The notes beneath the pieces were generated by a model. That model saw only the letters and a list, made by a program, of their open reading frames with translations. It was not told the DNA's origin and did no database searches. The position numbers and the translations under genes are program-made. A stretch of 64,000 nt of DNA from Moringa oleifera (Eukaryota > Streptophyta > Magnoliopsida > Brassicales > Moringaceae): NCBI GenBank assembly GCA_021397835.1, contig JAJFZO010000344.1:4092001-4156000 (forward strand), given 5' to 3'. Positions 49,561-62,741 of this stretch are shown here, one piece after another. How positions within the stretch are numbered: the first letter of the stretch is position 1; each line of letters begins with the position of its first letter.

Positions 49561-50678
49561 CATCACTTTGATGGGAAGAAAAAGACCCTTAAATCGGTAA
49601 TATACAGTTTGGCCATGCACATTTTGGAACTCACAGTCAACATATGGTTGCTATGCATAGCTTTTATGATACTTAGGAAGTAAAATATGGCAGTAAAAGT
49701 GATAGTGTTTCTCTGTTGAATGTTACATGAATTGTTGATTATTGGGAATAGTTCTAAGTTGTGAATTGGTCAATGGTTAGTATAGTGTTCTGTCACAGCT
49801 ATTTAGTTTTGTCCTCTGTAACTTATCCAGGTCTCTTGGAATCCACAGATTCAATTGGATTGTGAAAGAGCACAATAAATTTGCTATCTATTCAATTTGT
49901 GTTTCTATTTGACCTCTTGAGTTTTGGAGCTGATCATGCCATGTATTCATTCATTCTCTACTTGATGGTGTTTTCAAAAGATTTTCAGATGCAGTTTCAT
50001 TATGCTCAAGACCATTGCATTTGAAGCACTTAACATTGCAAACATTAAATTTCTTAATCAAAAGGTATTTAGGTTTTGTGATTAACAAACAGAAATTGAA
50101 TTGTGACTTTAACGGATGATATGATACTGTTTTAGTTTGTAAGCTCTCCATTCTTATAATTGGGCTTTGTAAGTTTTACCATTATTATATCCTTTCACAC
50201 TTCAAAATTTTCAAATGAAATTACATTATATCCAATCCAATATCTTAAAGCCTTTTTCTTTCATAAAGACCAACAATCGAAAAAATCGTTCCTTGTGAGA
50301 ATACTCACTCTCACATTTTTAGAGTTTAATCCTCACTTTGTTTAGAGTTTGATTCCCATCTTGTGTTCACAGTATCTAGAAAGAAACATCAGTGTCAGAG
50401 ATTATAAAAGAAACAAAATATAGTTGCTGCCAGGAATCCCCAGTCTCACTTTCATGTGCCACTTTCAACATAGCCGCCAACATTGAGTTTTCCCTTTCTG
50501 GATTCTTGCATTCTCTTCTTTGCTTAACTAGCCAGTATAAGCTCTCCTGCTACCCAAAGAAGAGAACTCAGAAACCACTGCCAAGTACGCTGAAGGTGAG
50601 TTGTGGTGCTAATAGTTATTGTCCCATTGAGTCTAGTTACCTTTTGTAATTGATAAACTTATCAGAGTAGCTGATCCC
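49561..50678. other. intergenic region between kinase and CCT gene
   Basis: Kinase 3' flank and CCT-gene promoter. Short open frames such as the one at 50392-50649 show no recognisable domain, and in particular no first B-box. Confidence 0.5.
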
Positions 50679-52094
50679 ATGGCTTTGACGCGTGAGTGTG
50701 TCTGTTTCTGCGCTGCATGTCAAAAAGCCTCAGCAGCTTTAACTTTCAATGCTGATGGTTCATTCCTCTGCATCAATTGCAACATTGAGACTCAATCAGC
50801 CAATCCATTGGCAGGAAGCTATACCAGGGTTCCAATGCCTCTACTCTCTATCCTGGAGAACAAGTGCTCTAGTACCTACCAGGATGAGCTACAAGGCATC
50901 ATGATGAATGCAGAAAATGAAGTTATGGCCAGTACAACTAATCAGGAAATGAATGAAGATGAAACAGGACGTTGGCTGTTGCTTGGGCCTGATAAAGATG
51001 ATAACAAGACTGATAATATAATTATGTATGCTGAGGAGGTCGGTGGGTATTTCAATCTTGTGAAAGACCAAAAAGAAGAAGAGCAGCAGCACCAACTTAG
51101 TCCTGGTGACATTGGAAGTGATGGTCTGATGCCACTCAACTCTTTTGTGGAAAAAGAGCAAAAACAACAGAAGAAGCAGCAGCAGCAGCAGCAGCTTTAC
51201 GGGGTTCATCCAGGTAATAACGGAAGTGGCAATATTTTTCCAGCATACTCTTTTGAAATGCAACAAGACAAGAAGCAGCAACATCTCTACCACCGTCAGC
51301 TTCAACCACAGCAGAATATTTCTGGTAACATTGAATATGAAGACTGGAAAACTGCTTTCACTGACACTGTTTCAGTTAGCAACAACGTAAGACTCTGTAC
51401 ACCCACTAACAACTGATTCACTCCTCTTAAAGTCCAGTTGAGGAATTCTTTGAACTAGTTTTACGGCTTTTATCAACATATCTGTTATTCTTCGATCGTA
51501 GTTTCAGTGACATAGCTAGTTTCTTTTGTGTGTCTACCCTCTAAAATTCCCAAGATGCCACGCCATCCACAAGGAGAGCTTCTCTATTTTATTGCAGGAC
51601 TATATTTTCTTTAATTCTGCCAAAATTTACTTTTTGATGTCTTTGATTCACATTCTGTTGGGGAAATATTGTTTCATCCTCGACTATTTTCCTCATGTAC
51701 TACCTTTTGCTATAAAGGTCTACTGTTCATGTTTCAACTTCATATCTTGCATCATGGTCAGGTCTCTGTAACTTTCATTAAGACTGGCATATTACCAGAG
51801 AGCACAAGCAACAATACGCATACCTACAGAAGATTTCCTGACAGGACAACTGAGGTTCCCCCGAATTCCTCACTTGTAGCGCCCCACCAATTTACTCAAA
51901 CAAACAGAGATGCAAAGGTCATGAGATACAGAAAGAAAAGGGAAAAAAGGAACTTCCAAAAGAAAATAAGATACCTATCGAGAAAGGCCTATGCAGAAAC
52001 TCGTCTTCGAGTCCATGGCAGATTTGCAAGGACGAGACCTGGAGCAGACATAGAGGTTGAAGATCATCTAATCTCAACAGAAACTCATGGCTAG
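50679..52094 (+). CDS. CONSTANS-like CCT-domain protein with degenerate B-box
   Basis: Two exons: 50679-51386 and 51762-52094, donor AAC|GTAAGA, acceptor GTCAG, 346 aa. Residues 9-52 align with the second B-box of CONSTANS-like proteins (CAACQKASAA, then DGSFLCINCN and SANPLA), but only C11, C14, D26, C31 and C34 remain. The third cysteine is F23 and the two histidines are Q39 and Y48. No first B-box is found upstream. The middle is acidic, then glutamine-rich around residues 155-175 and 205-220. The C-terminus carries a CCT domain at about 285-327 (AKVMRYRKKREKRNFQKKIR, then RKAYAETRLRVHGRFAR), a nuclear-targeting and NF-Y-interacting module. Its likely role is a nuclear transcription regulator; what it controls is unknown. 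The start is the first ATG of the long frame; an extra upstream exon cannot be excluded. Confidence 0.85.
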
Positions 52095-55000
52095 ACATTG
52101 TTCCATCCTACTGAAGTCAAAGGACTTAAACAAGGAACACTTTCTTGATATGCAAAATGAGCTAATCAATTTAAGTTTGTTGCTACTCTTCCATTGTAAC
52201 CTTTCTAAGTCAAGTAGTTTGATAAACAATTAATGCTTGATGTTCTCCACAAGTTTCTGTATTCACCTCTCTGTATCCCATCTCCCCTGTGTGCCCTTAA
52301 TGTTTCTGCCTGTTGAATTTCACTTTAAAGATTTCTTGCAACCATGTTCACTTTCCAAATTCCTTTTGAGTATTGAATAGTACATGGGCAATTTGTTCTT
52401 GTTCCATTTTGTCCTTTTTGAAACCTATGTAATGTAGTTGTTGATGCAGATAATCATCCACTATTGAAGACTTATCATAGGCCTAAAAAGAAATTGATAT
52501 TTGCTAATTGTTTATTTAAATTAAGATTAAGTTTAATTATGTGGGTTTTATTAGTTGAATTTGTAACTAGCCTATAATATTGACTAGTTTAGTTTCATTA
52601 TTCAATTAAGACTATCTTTTATGATAGTTTCATCCTTTGATTAGGAATAAGCTACATGAGCTGCAAGCAGGGCAGACCTGCATGAGAAATAAAGTTTCAG
52701 GCTTTTTAAGTTTTTTCTCTCCTCTTCTTCTCCTCTATTTTTCCACTTTGTTTCTTCTTTCCCTAACTTCTACTATTTTCTCCTCTTTCTCTCTTCTTCT
52801 TCTTCTCTATATTTCCCCTCTCCCTCTTCTCCTCTAATTCTTCCATCCTGTTTCTCTTTTTCCTAAACTCTTTCCCCTTTTTCTTCCCTCTTCTACATAT
52901 TCTGCATCGCTTTCCTCTCCTCTATTTCTTCCCCTTGGTATCCTTTACCTAAACTCTTTCCCCTATTCTTCCCTCTACTCATTCTGCATCAGTTGCTTTT
53001 TTAAACAAAAAAGAAAGAACAGTCCATTTGTTTTCCACGTGCTAAAGCTTGAGTGTAAGACGATGGAAGCATTTATGCTACTATCTATGACAGGAAAGTT
53101 ACGCAGAATACAGATAAAAAAAAGGGATAAAAAGGCTTCAAGTGCAAGCAATTAAAGGTGCCTTTAAAGCAGCATGTTAGTCCCACTTGGCCCACACTTT
53201 CTGTACTTGGCCTGAGTCTTCTAACTTTTGTTCTAGGTACATGGTTGATACTGCATCTCACTCCTTTACTAGTTATTCATCTTTTTATGACTGACTAAAC
53301 ATTCATGCAGTGGCTGAAAGTACTGTAATGGGAATCCTGGACCTAATGCTTAAAGCTCTTATACTGTTCTTATAGTTCACTTTCAAACTTCCTCAGATTC
53401 CTCGGACAAAACAGTGAAACCTAAAGTATGGTCAGATGCTAACTTTCTTCCATCTCTCAATCTAACTTTCATTCTTGTGCAGTCTTTTTCTCCCTCATTT
53501 ACTTCACTTGCCAGTACCTCCTTCATCAGTATTAAACAGGAAATACACATTCTTCATTACTTCTGTTTGAAGTAAGAATTCTGCTAAATCTATCTGCCCA
53601 ATTTCTCAATACTATATCTATATGAAACAATTTCAGAAATCAGCTCTGATCAACATGTTATCAGTCCAGTAGGAGATCTCAAATTTGCCTCGGCAACAAC
53701 TATACTCAAAGGAACCAGTTGTGTTGTAGCAACAACTATTTTTATATTACATCTCATGCTTTGATTCCAAGTTTCGCATTAGGAACTTTGTAAAGACAGT
53801 TTGCCTTTTTAGCATTTCTCATCACTTGTGCAGAAGATATTCACTAAGTAGAAAGGAAAGGTCAGCCACTTGAAAAGAAGTACAAGTAGATGCTGTCATA
53901 TGATCAATGGCTGGATGAGTCCAAAATTTGAAAATACCTTTCTTATCTGAGGAAACTCATTACCATCAGCCAGCGAGAGCATTTGGCTTTAGATAGGATT
54001 CACTTCTGCTCCTTGGACCTCAGTCGAGAAGTATCTTATATCAGCCCATGCCATAGCCAGGCACAGTGCCTTTTTCCTACCTCAATTCAGAAAAGCCATT
54101 TAGATTCTTAGTTTTCTGTGACAACTGTAACATTCAATCCAAAACTGTGAAATGAACAGAACCAATATGCCAACTCTCCAGAAAGGAGAAACACAACAAA
54201 TTGATATATTCTTCAGCACAACTTGCTGATGTTATACTTCTTAATTTCATTTCCCTAGCAATAAGAAACAATAATGTGAAAAGAAAAACCTAACCCGACA
54301 AGCAAGAAGACTGACTGCAAAGCAAAAGAGAAAGAAGAAAGCAAGTTCATATGAAAGAGAATATGATCACCTGAGTAGAGTACAACATCTGAGATGATAT
54401 TGCACCATCAAGTCTGCTAGTGTAGCAGTTACTCTTTGAATTTGGAAACAAGAATGAGAATAAGCTTTTTGCTAAGCAAAGTGAGAGAAGAACTTAAATA
54501 TTTAAATACACATGAAGATATTATCCCTAGTAAACTGGGAGTACAGCTGAAGTTGGCTCAAAATATATCAACTAAACAAACACAACCCTTTTTGCCACAT
54601 CAAATAAGTTCACCCTACCTGATTACCTTGACTAACATGGGCCACACAACAACAATGCATAAATATTAACCAATGACTTGCCTTTTGTATTTTCGAAAAT
54701 ATTGAAATAATATGCAATAATATGCTAATATGCATATGTCAATGCTGTTTAGTATATTCATAAAAACTGAACAATCAAAGTGATCAACTATTCTCAAGGA
54801 CCCAGGAAACTGATTTTTAATTATATAAAGAATCAAAACAAGAAATAGCACTTCAGAAGACTTAGCAAGAGGCAAGCAAGTTAGCAAAGAAACTAGAATA
54901 AATATGCTTATTAGATGAGCTAACAATGAAAAAATGTGCAAAAAAGTAAAATTTTGACTTAGTAAGAAAGATGCATGTGCTCTATGATTCATAACATTCA

Positions 55001-55885
55001 CATTACTGGTACAAACAAAGTGAATGTTAGCATAAATCTTCTACTGATTGACACGTAAAATTCCGGGGTATAATAGCTGCATAAAAGAGTAAGTGGAAAT
55101 AAATTATAACCTAAACAGAACGATTATCTTTGACAGAATAATAAGACCAATGCCCTTGTATTTTAACTGAGAGAATGTAGGGGAGAGATACCATAGCATT
55201 TAAGTTTCGGAAGACATATTCCACTGCATGATCATCTATATATATTGAAAGGCAGATGAACGTATAGAATTTGCAGATCTATTTGCTGGTTACGTCTATT
55301 AATACCTTTCCTGATGCAGGCTTTACAAAGGGAAAGACATCGTTCAGTATACTGCAATGATATGCTCTAAAGCAAGGTCTTCTCCGCCAAACACCAATAA
55401 GCTATAATGAAATTCAGTCAGAGGGAAATGCAGAGGCGCCTGAAAATGCTCGGTGCTGTTGAAGATCAGGAAAAGAGACAAACCCATTTAACCTGTACAA
55501 AAACGGGCTCAACGTTTGAAGTTGATATTATAGATATAAGCTCCCCATAACAATCCCTAGGGTAAGGAATTGTGGGGCGGCTCTACTTTGGCACAAACTC
55601 GGGCCATGAATCAAGTTCCCTGAGAGTTATTATGTAGTATCTTAATATCCAGCCTCCTTGCCTGTCCTAAAGTAGATTCAATACATTTCAATTACAATGA
55701 CTCGTTATCATCAGGAATAGTATTAATTATAGAACTTACAAAAGGAATGAGACTGCATATATTATACAGGTCTGATCCAAGAATGGAGACAAAATGCAGA
55801 AAAATTTTCTTCCAAAAATAATATTGGCAATATTTCCATAACACTTTGGCAAGCATATGTGAAGGATTTTGATCTTTTCTGATAG
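52095..55885. other. gene-poor region between CCT and LOH genes
   Basis: No supported gene in 3.8 kb. The stretch 52460-52700, which ends with AATAAAGTTTC, looks like a possible solo LTR, but I could not define its ends. Pyrimidine-rich DNA follows (52700-53000). Sequence close to 55886 is probably LOH 3' UTR. Short open frames near 54436 and 54666 resemble nothing I recognise. Confidence 0.5.
52700..52995. repeat. pyrimidine-rich tract with imperfect tandem units
   Basis: Almost pure C/T over about 300 bp. A unit containing CCTAAACTCTTTCCCC, then TTCCCTCT and ATTCTGCATC, occurs twice, near 52862 and 52946. Confidence 0.7.
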
Positions 55886-57716
55886 TCAATCATCATGCTC
55901 ATCATCCCCCTCAGAATCTGCCAAAAAGAAAGCCATTCATGATTAGATATGTTTTGGAGACCATTCAGTAATCACGGTCTTTCAAATGACTTATTCTTTA
56001 TACCCTGCGGCACTCATGAGTAGCTCTTGAAATCCACGTAACCAAGACCTATACATACACACCTCACATCCCCCCATTCATTGACTCACACAAAGAGGCA
56101 ACAAAATCATTATCATCATCTATAAACTGTAATGCCCAAATACATAATCATGAGTGGAAGTGAAAATCAATTACTAAACAATATGACATTCACCAAAATG
56201 GGGGATATTTACCCAACATTTCCATAAATCTCAGTATAGCATGTCCTTAGAGCATAAATCACTCTCTGGTCAAACTTGTTGGATTAATTTGAACCTTAAT
56301 CCTTATCCTTTTGTTTTATGTGCTCATTACACATAGATGCTAAATTGGAAAAGCTTACTCCCTTACCTGATCGAACATCATCCTTAACCTTGCCTCTTGC
56401 CTTAATTTGTTCCACAACCATCCGAAGCATCAATAGCCACCAATAAACATGCAGAACAAACAAGCAGAATAGGAGAGTGTTGAACAGATAATAATAGAAA
56501 GGTCCATCAACCATCTGTTTCTCCTTGTCCAAGGTCAAAAGAACTTCATAACTGTCATAAAGTAACAAAAGAAATATAAATTAGAAAGAGGAAAGGTATG
56601 GATTATATAGCTTGCAAGATAAATAAAATAATGAAGGGAGACTGATTAAGGGTAAAAAGGCCATAAGAGTCCATCACTGGATATAAAAATTTAACTGGAT
56701 AAAACTCATAGAACAAGTTATTTGTTTGCTCAGCCAAAAAATTATCAAATGAAAGGTCCACACTGAGCATTAAATATAACTTAATGAGTGCTAAGACCTA
56801 TAAGAGGCATTTAACTCACCATGTACTCCAAAGGATCCAGAGTGGATAGTAAATTATGCGAAGAATGGTAAAAACCAAAACAAAAGCAACAAATGAAACA
56901 CTTGCAGCCCATTCATAGCCACTGTACTTCGACATCTTTGCAACTTCCATGAACACATCACTGGCATCATGAAGGGCTAAAACTACCGAACCAACACGAG
57001 CAAACCTGCCAGGACAGAAGTAAATCACATCATGAAAAGAGAATACAACTTATTAAAACACAAATTAGATGAATCCTACAAAACTCGCAAAAAGTATACG
57101 ATGCACTCATAAATAATAGGTTGACATACAAAAGAATATCATTCAAGTAATCAAGAAATGACCATTGTTTGATTTACTGTTCAAAGACAGAAATCAAGCC
57201 AAACACTCAGAGCCAATTAAGTTACCTAAATACATAAGATAAAACAATGAGAGTGACAGTTGCCACATGATGAGCCATGGATACCCCAAAGTCTGAACGC
57301 CTGGTTTCCCAAAAAACCAAAGCAAATATAGAGTATGTGTAGAATCCAGCACCATACATGTATAAACCCTTCAACTTCAATCTGAAACACATGAGATTGG
57401 CATACCTTAGACTATAATAACATAGATATATGTGAGATCACACATTTGATTTTAATAAAAATTTATAGATGAATGACCAAACTTACTTAGTTTTCTGATC
57501 AGGCCAAATTTGATCTGCAGGCCCCACCCAAAAGTACTTAGTATTAGTGAACCAAGGTTCATCATAGGAAACAGAAAGTGCCAAAAGCTCTGCAGAAAAG
57601 AAATAAACACATTTCCATGCTGACTCTTTGAATTTATTGAGTCTTTTCCTCACATGGTGTGTCTTAACACCATGCATAACATCCCCCTTCCCCAACACCA
57701 ACCGTATAGCCAAGTT
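55886..57716 (-). CDS. LOH: LAG1/LOH-type ceramide synthase (TLC domain), first exon not found
   Basis: Five exons on the minus strand: 57716-57487, 57381-57226, 57005-56820, 56551-56367, 55917-55886. They are in one intact frame with 262 aa visible; LOH proteins are about 300 aa. The N-terminal first transmembrane part (usually ending near FVFE) is missing. Ceramide synthases in the endoplasmic reticulum join a fatty acyl-CoA to a sphingoid base. The Lag motif is complete: [18 protein letters not shown], then [15 protein letters not shown], with the paired histidines and aspartates the family requires. Several hydrophobic helices follow, including [20 protein letters not shown]. The short last exon gives an acidic tail, [11 protein letters not shown] Copia element begins 62 bp beyond the first visible acceptor, so exon 1 should lie beyond it, past 64000 or lost. 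Confidence 0.9.
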
Positions 57717-57778
57717 CTGCAATAGATATGAACAGCTGCTTAGACCACCAATGTAAACAACACACAAGTTAATCTATC

Positions 57779-58059
57779 TGTGGTAAAATATGACTATTTA
57801 TGTTGCTTTTTATCCCTAGAATTAGGTTGATAATTTATTCCTTATTTTGTTAAGATATTCATGAGATCATTATCATTTTACTAGGATATCGTCATAGGTC
57901 ATTCTATTAGGATAAATGATAGAATCATTTTGTTAGAATGTCCCATAAATCATGAGATCATTCCCTTTTTCTATTAGCTAAAGTGAGTATATATAGCTAA
58001 CTCCATGAACATAATAAATATAGTAGAAAATTCACTCAATAGTCTCTGAATTTTGGACA
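57779..58059 (+). repeat. 5' LTR of the LOH-side Copia
   Basis: 281 bp. Contains TATATATAGCTAACTCCATG and ends TTTTGGACA. Confidence 0.9.
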
Positions 58060-58339
58060 CGGTATCAGAGCCTGTAAGGCTTTGAATTTTCTAGGAATAT
58101 TATTTTGACTGCTCAGCCTTTCTGTCAGCCTTCATTACTTCTTTTCTGTCAACCTTTCTACCAACCGTTTCTGCCAGACTTTCTGCCAATAATTCTGCCA
58201 GCCTTTTTGTCAATATTTCTGCTAGCTTTTTCTGCCAGTATTTCTAACAGCCTTCATTACCGGTATTTCTGTCTTACTTACCTAGAGACTATTTTTGCTT
58301 TCCTTTCTTGTGGAGGATATCAGAAGTTATACAGATAAT

Positions 58340-61300
58340 CACTACAGCACAACCAGAAGAGAATGTTCAAACTCAACAACCCGGAGAGCTGCAAAATATT
58401 CATGCAATGTATAGGTTAGATGAATAAAATTTATCTTAAATGGTCATAACTTGTTCACACAGTGCTGAAAGGGAAAGGAAAAATCAGCCATCTCATGGGT
58501 ACAGGGCAGAAACCAGGAGACCCTAGTTTTGAAGCATGGGATGAAGAAGACTCCATGATTATGGCATGGCTATAGAACTCTATGATGCCTGAGATTAGTG
58601 ATATGTATATTCTTGGCTACGGCTAAGGATATTTGAGATGAAATCCAACAGACATACTAAAAAACTAGAGATATGAGATCAAGGTACAAACAATTGCTGT
58701 AAAACAAGACAGTAAATTAGTTACTGCATATACCAATCAATTGAAAGCCTTATGACAAGAATTTGATTATTATAGAGAGATAAAAACCAAATGTGCTGAA
58801 AATGCGGCTACCCTAAAAGAGTTTATTGAACAAGATCGAGTCTATGATTTTTTAGTTGGACTTAATCCAGAATTTGATCAAGTAAGAAAACAGATTCTAG
58901 GCAAGTACGAAGTTCTAAGCTTTAATGAGATGGTATCACTAATAAGAGGAGAGGAGAGCAAAAGAGCCCTTATGCTTGAATCATAAATATGGATAACTCA
59001 GCTATGGTAGCTACTTATGGCAATAATTTAACCATAAATATGAAAAAATGGCCAATTTTTAAAGGTGAAAAACTTAGACAACCAAAAATCAAGAATCGTA
59101 ACAACTTGCACTTATTGTAAAAAAGTATGTCATACTCATAAGTGTTGTTGGACGCTTAATGAAAAATAACCCAGAAACAATGGTCAAGCACATGTTGCAG
59201 CAGTAAAACAGAATGAAACAACATTAAAGGAGCCAAGTGGTCTTAACCAAGAAGATATTGAGAGAATAAGATCTCTCATTGGTAATTTTGAAAAACCATA
59301 AGGTACTTGTTCAATGGCATATTCAAGTTAGTTTTCATCCTCTATAACAGGTATAGGAAAGGTAAAAATAGGCCCATTATTGACCTTAAAAAATATCCTC
59401 TATGTCTCTAAATTGCCCATGAACCTTATCTCTATCCAAAAGCTTACTCAAGATTTATGTTGCAATGTATTTTTTCATCATAATTATTGTGTATTTAAGG
59501 ATAAGAATTCGGAGAAGATGATTAGACATGCTAAAGAATGGGATGGGCTCTACTATCTTGAAACACCAAGTCAATCAAGCATTACCAAGGGTAGATTTCC
59601 TTCTTCTTTTATTTCAAAATTTTCTTCCAATAAAAATAAGATTTGGCTTCTCCATCGCCAACTTCAACATATATCATTTAAGGTTATTAGAATTTTATTT
59701 TCATCTTTATTTCATGGTCTAGATGTTGAGCACTTTCATTGTGAAGTGTGCAAATTTGTTAAATGCAAATGCGTACCTTTTTCAATTAGCAATAACAGAA
59801 GTTCTTTTCCTTTTTATCTCATTAACAGTGATATTTAGAGTCATTTTACTATTTTAATATTTTTTAGGCAAGATAGTTTGTGTCTTTTATTGATGATTGT
59901 ACTCGAATTACTTGGTTTTTTTTACTTAAACACAAATCTGATGTCAGTAATGTCTTTCCAAATGTTTATTTCATGATTAAGAATCAATTTGGGGTCAATA
60001 TCAAAAGGTTTAGATAAGATAATACTAGAGATTATTTCAATCATATTCTAACTCCTTAATTTTAGAAAAAAAAGGCATAGTAGACGAGTCATCTTGTGTC
60101 GATACACCTCAACAAAATGAGGTAGCAAAAAAAAAAATGGTCATCTCCTTGAGTCAACCGAACATTGCTATTTTAGAAAAATATACCTAAATCCGTTTGA
60201 GGAGAAGCCGTTCCTAAAGCTACTTTTCTTATAAATCGTTTGCCTTCCAGAGTTTTGAGATTCAAGAGTCTAATAGATACACTTTCAACATTCCATCCAC
60301 ACATACACATTACAAATAATCTTGTCCTGAGAATATTTAGGTGTGTGTCATTTGTTCATGTTCATAGTTGAAATAGGGGGAAGTTAGATCCAAGGACATT
60401 AAAATTATATTTGTGAATTATTCTTCAATGCAAAAAGGGTATAAGTGTTATCATCCTCCATCAAAGAAGTTTTACGTCTCAATGGATGTTACGTCCATGA
60501 AAAAGTGCCTTACTTGACCACACCTAACTGTCAGGAGGAGAATTCAACACTTGAAGGTAAAGGTAGTGATTTCTTTCTTGATTTGTCATTACTTTCAATA
60601 TCTGAACCTTGTTCCACTATACCAAATCGTATGCTTATGTTTGAGTCGATAGCTGAGTCAATGCCAAAGTTTTCATCTAAATCTGTGTCCAAAGTTTTAA
60701 AAAACCCTAACTTTGCTATGAAAAATGTGAGATTTGGCAAGGTGTATTCAAGGAAAAAGATGGTTAACCCTAATGCTGTGCATGTTCAAGAGTCCACCCG
60801 AGATCCTAAAAATGAGGTAACAATTTCTAATCCTTCATCATAAGCTGAAACTGAATCTCATGTAAACAATACTAACGAGAACCTTCCTATTGCCCTTAGA
60901 AAAAGGGCTAGAGAGAGCACTAAACAACTTTTTTGTCCTCTTGCACACTTCAAGTCTTTCAAACATTTTTCACCATCCCACAGAGCCTTCTTTGTTAACC
61001 TAAACACTATTGCCATCGCTACCATTTTATCCGAGGTTTTGTTTAATGAGAAATAAAAACAAGCTATGAATATAAAAATGAAAGTATTGGAGAATAAAAA
61101 TACTTAAAAGTTGGTGAAATTGCCACTAAGAAAGAAGCTTGTGGGGGTGTGAATGGGTTTACATAATGAAATATAGAGCAGATGGATCAGTAGAGAAATA
61201 TAAGGTAAGACTAGTAACCAAAGGCTATATTCAACTACTTAGAGACTTTTCCCCAGTTGTAAAAATGAATATTGTTAGAATCTTGTTAAGAAGAAATTTA

Positions 61301-62220
61301 CACAGAAATCCCACTAGGTTATGAAAAAAATTAGATGTTCATACTGTGTGTAAGTTAAAGAAAACTTTGTATGCACTTAAACAATCACCACAAACATGGT
61401 TTAGCAAGTTTGCAAGAGCGATAATTACTATGGGTTATAGACAAGGTGAAAGGGGTCACACGTTATTCACAAAGCATTCATCGTCAGGGGGAGTGACAAC
61501 ACTTCGGGTGTATGTTGATGACATCATAGTGATGAAAAATGATAATAAAAAAAAGACAACACTTAAGTAAGTATTTGGCTAAGGAGTTTGAAATCAAAGC
61601 ATTGGGAAGACTGAAATATTTTTTTTGGGATTAAGGTAGCTCACTCTAAAAAGGCATTTTTATCTCTCAATAAAAGTATATCACAGATCTTTTAGAAGAG
61701 ACAAGTAAGACACATGTAAGACAACATACAAACCAACAAGTACTCCAATAGACTCAAATCTTAGACTTGAAAACGCAAAGGAAGACATAGCAATAGATAA
61801 GGAAATGTATTAGTAACTGGTAGGAAAACTCATTTATTTGTCACACGCAACTAGATATAGCATATGCAGTAAGTGTGATTAGCCAATTCATGCGTAGTCC
61901 AAGGGAAGTTCATATCCAAGCATCTCATCGAGTATTACGGTATCTCAAAGGGACACCAATAAATGGTATTTTGTTCAAAAGAAATGGAGCTTTGATACTT
62001 AAAGCATATATAGATGATGATTATACTGGATCAATAGTAAACAAGAGGTCAACCACAAGATATTGCACCTTTTTAGTGGTAATCTTACGACACGGTGGAG
62101 CAAAAAACAAAATGTGATAGCTCAATCTAATGCAAAATTAGAATTTCGAGCAATAGTTTAAGCTATGCGTGAATTATTTTTGGTTGAAGATTATCTTAGA
62201 AGACTTAAAGATTAAGTGAG
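58340..62220 (+). pseudogene. Copia gag-pol polyprotein remnant
   Basis: Gag is recognisable from about 58340 to 58985 (GKISHLMGTGQKPGDPSFEA, then FNEMVSLIRGEESKRALML), with stops at tryptophan positions, for example TGG to TAG near 58572. The pre-integrase part is at 59380-59838 (LLHRQLQHISF). The integrase core around 59870-60200 is heavily broken. RT pieces lie at 61139-61570 (KLKKTLYALKQSPQTWFSKF and VYVDDIIV). An RNase H-side piece is at 61875-62117 (VLRYLKGTPINGILF). Frames change repeatedly and none of the domains is whole. Confidence 0.85.
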
Positions 62221-62454
62221 ATGGCTCAATGAGACTTTATTGTGATAATAAATCTCCTATTAGTATATTCACAACTCGGTATAACATGATCGACCAAAAT
62301 ACATCGAAATTGACAGATATTTTATCAAGAAAAAATGGAAAGGCGAGTTGATTTGCACTCTTTACGTGTCCACACATGGTCAACTTGCAAATGTACTGAC
62401 TATTATATCCAAGGTAGGAATGAGAAAACACCTATCCTTTATCTTGAGGGAGAG

Positions 62455-62741
62455 TGTGAGAAAATATGATTATTTATATTACTTTTTATCTTAGAATTAT
62501 ATTGATAATTCATTTTTTATTTTGTTAAGATATCCCATAAATTATGAGATCATTATCATTGTTAAGATATCCTTATGGGATCATTCTGTTATGATAAATA
62601 ATAGAACTATTTTGTTAGAATATCTTATAAATCATGAGACCATTCCCTTTTTTCTGTTGGCTAAGGTTACTATATAAAGCTAACTCCATGCTATAATAAA
62701 TATAGCCCAAAATTTACTCAATAGTCTCTCAATTTTTTACA
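62455..62741 (+). repeat. 3' LTR of the LOH-side Copia
   Basis: 287 bp. It is visibly more diverged from its partner (small indels and many substitutions) than the LTR pair in the TTM intron, so this insertion is older. Confidence 0.9.

Larger units (their letters stand above)
57779..62741 (+). mobile_element. full-length Ty1/Copia retrotransposon, dead, next to an LOH exon
   Basis: LTRs start TGTGGTAAAATATGA and TGTGAGAAAATATGA and end in ACA. CTATC stands directly outside both ends (57774-57778 and 62742-62746), a perfect 5-bp duplication. The primer site GGTATCAGAGCC, of the initiator-tRNA-Met type, follows the 5' LTR, and the purine tract GAGGGAGAG precedes the 3' LTR. At about 4.96 kb the size is normal. 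The interior keeps gag, pre-integrase, integrase, RT and RNase H in order, all with many stops. It is opposite in orientation to the LOH gene. Confidence 0.93.

Noticed and set aside
50889..51305. Minus-strand leucine-rich frame opposite the CCT gene
   Set aside because: It is produced by the CAG-rich glutamine stretch read in antisense.
59380..59838. 152-codon open frame as a host gene
   Set aside because: It is the pre-integrase part of the Copia polyprotein inside LTR-bounded sequence.
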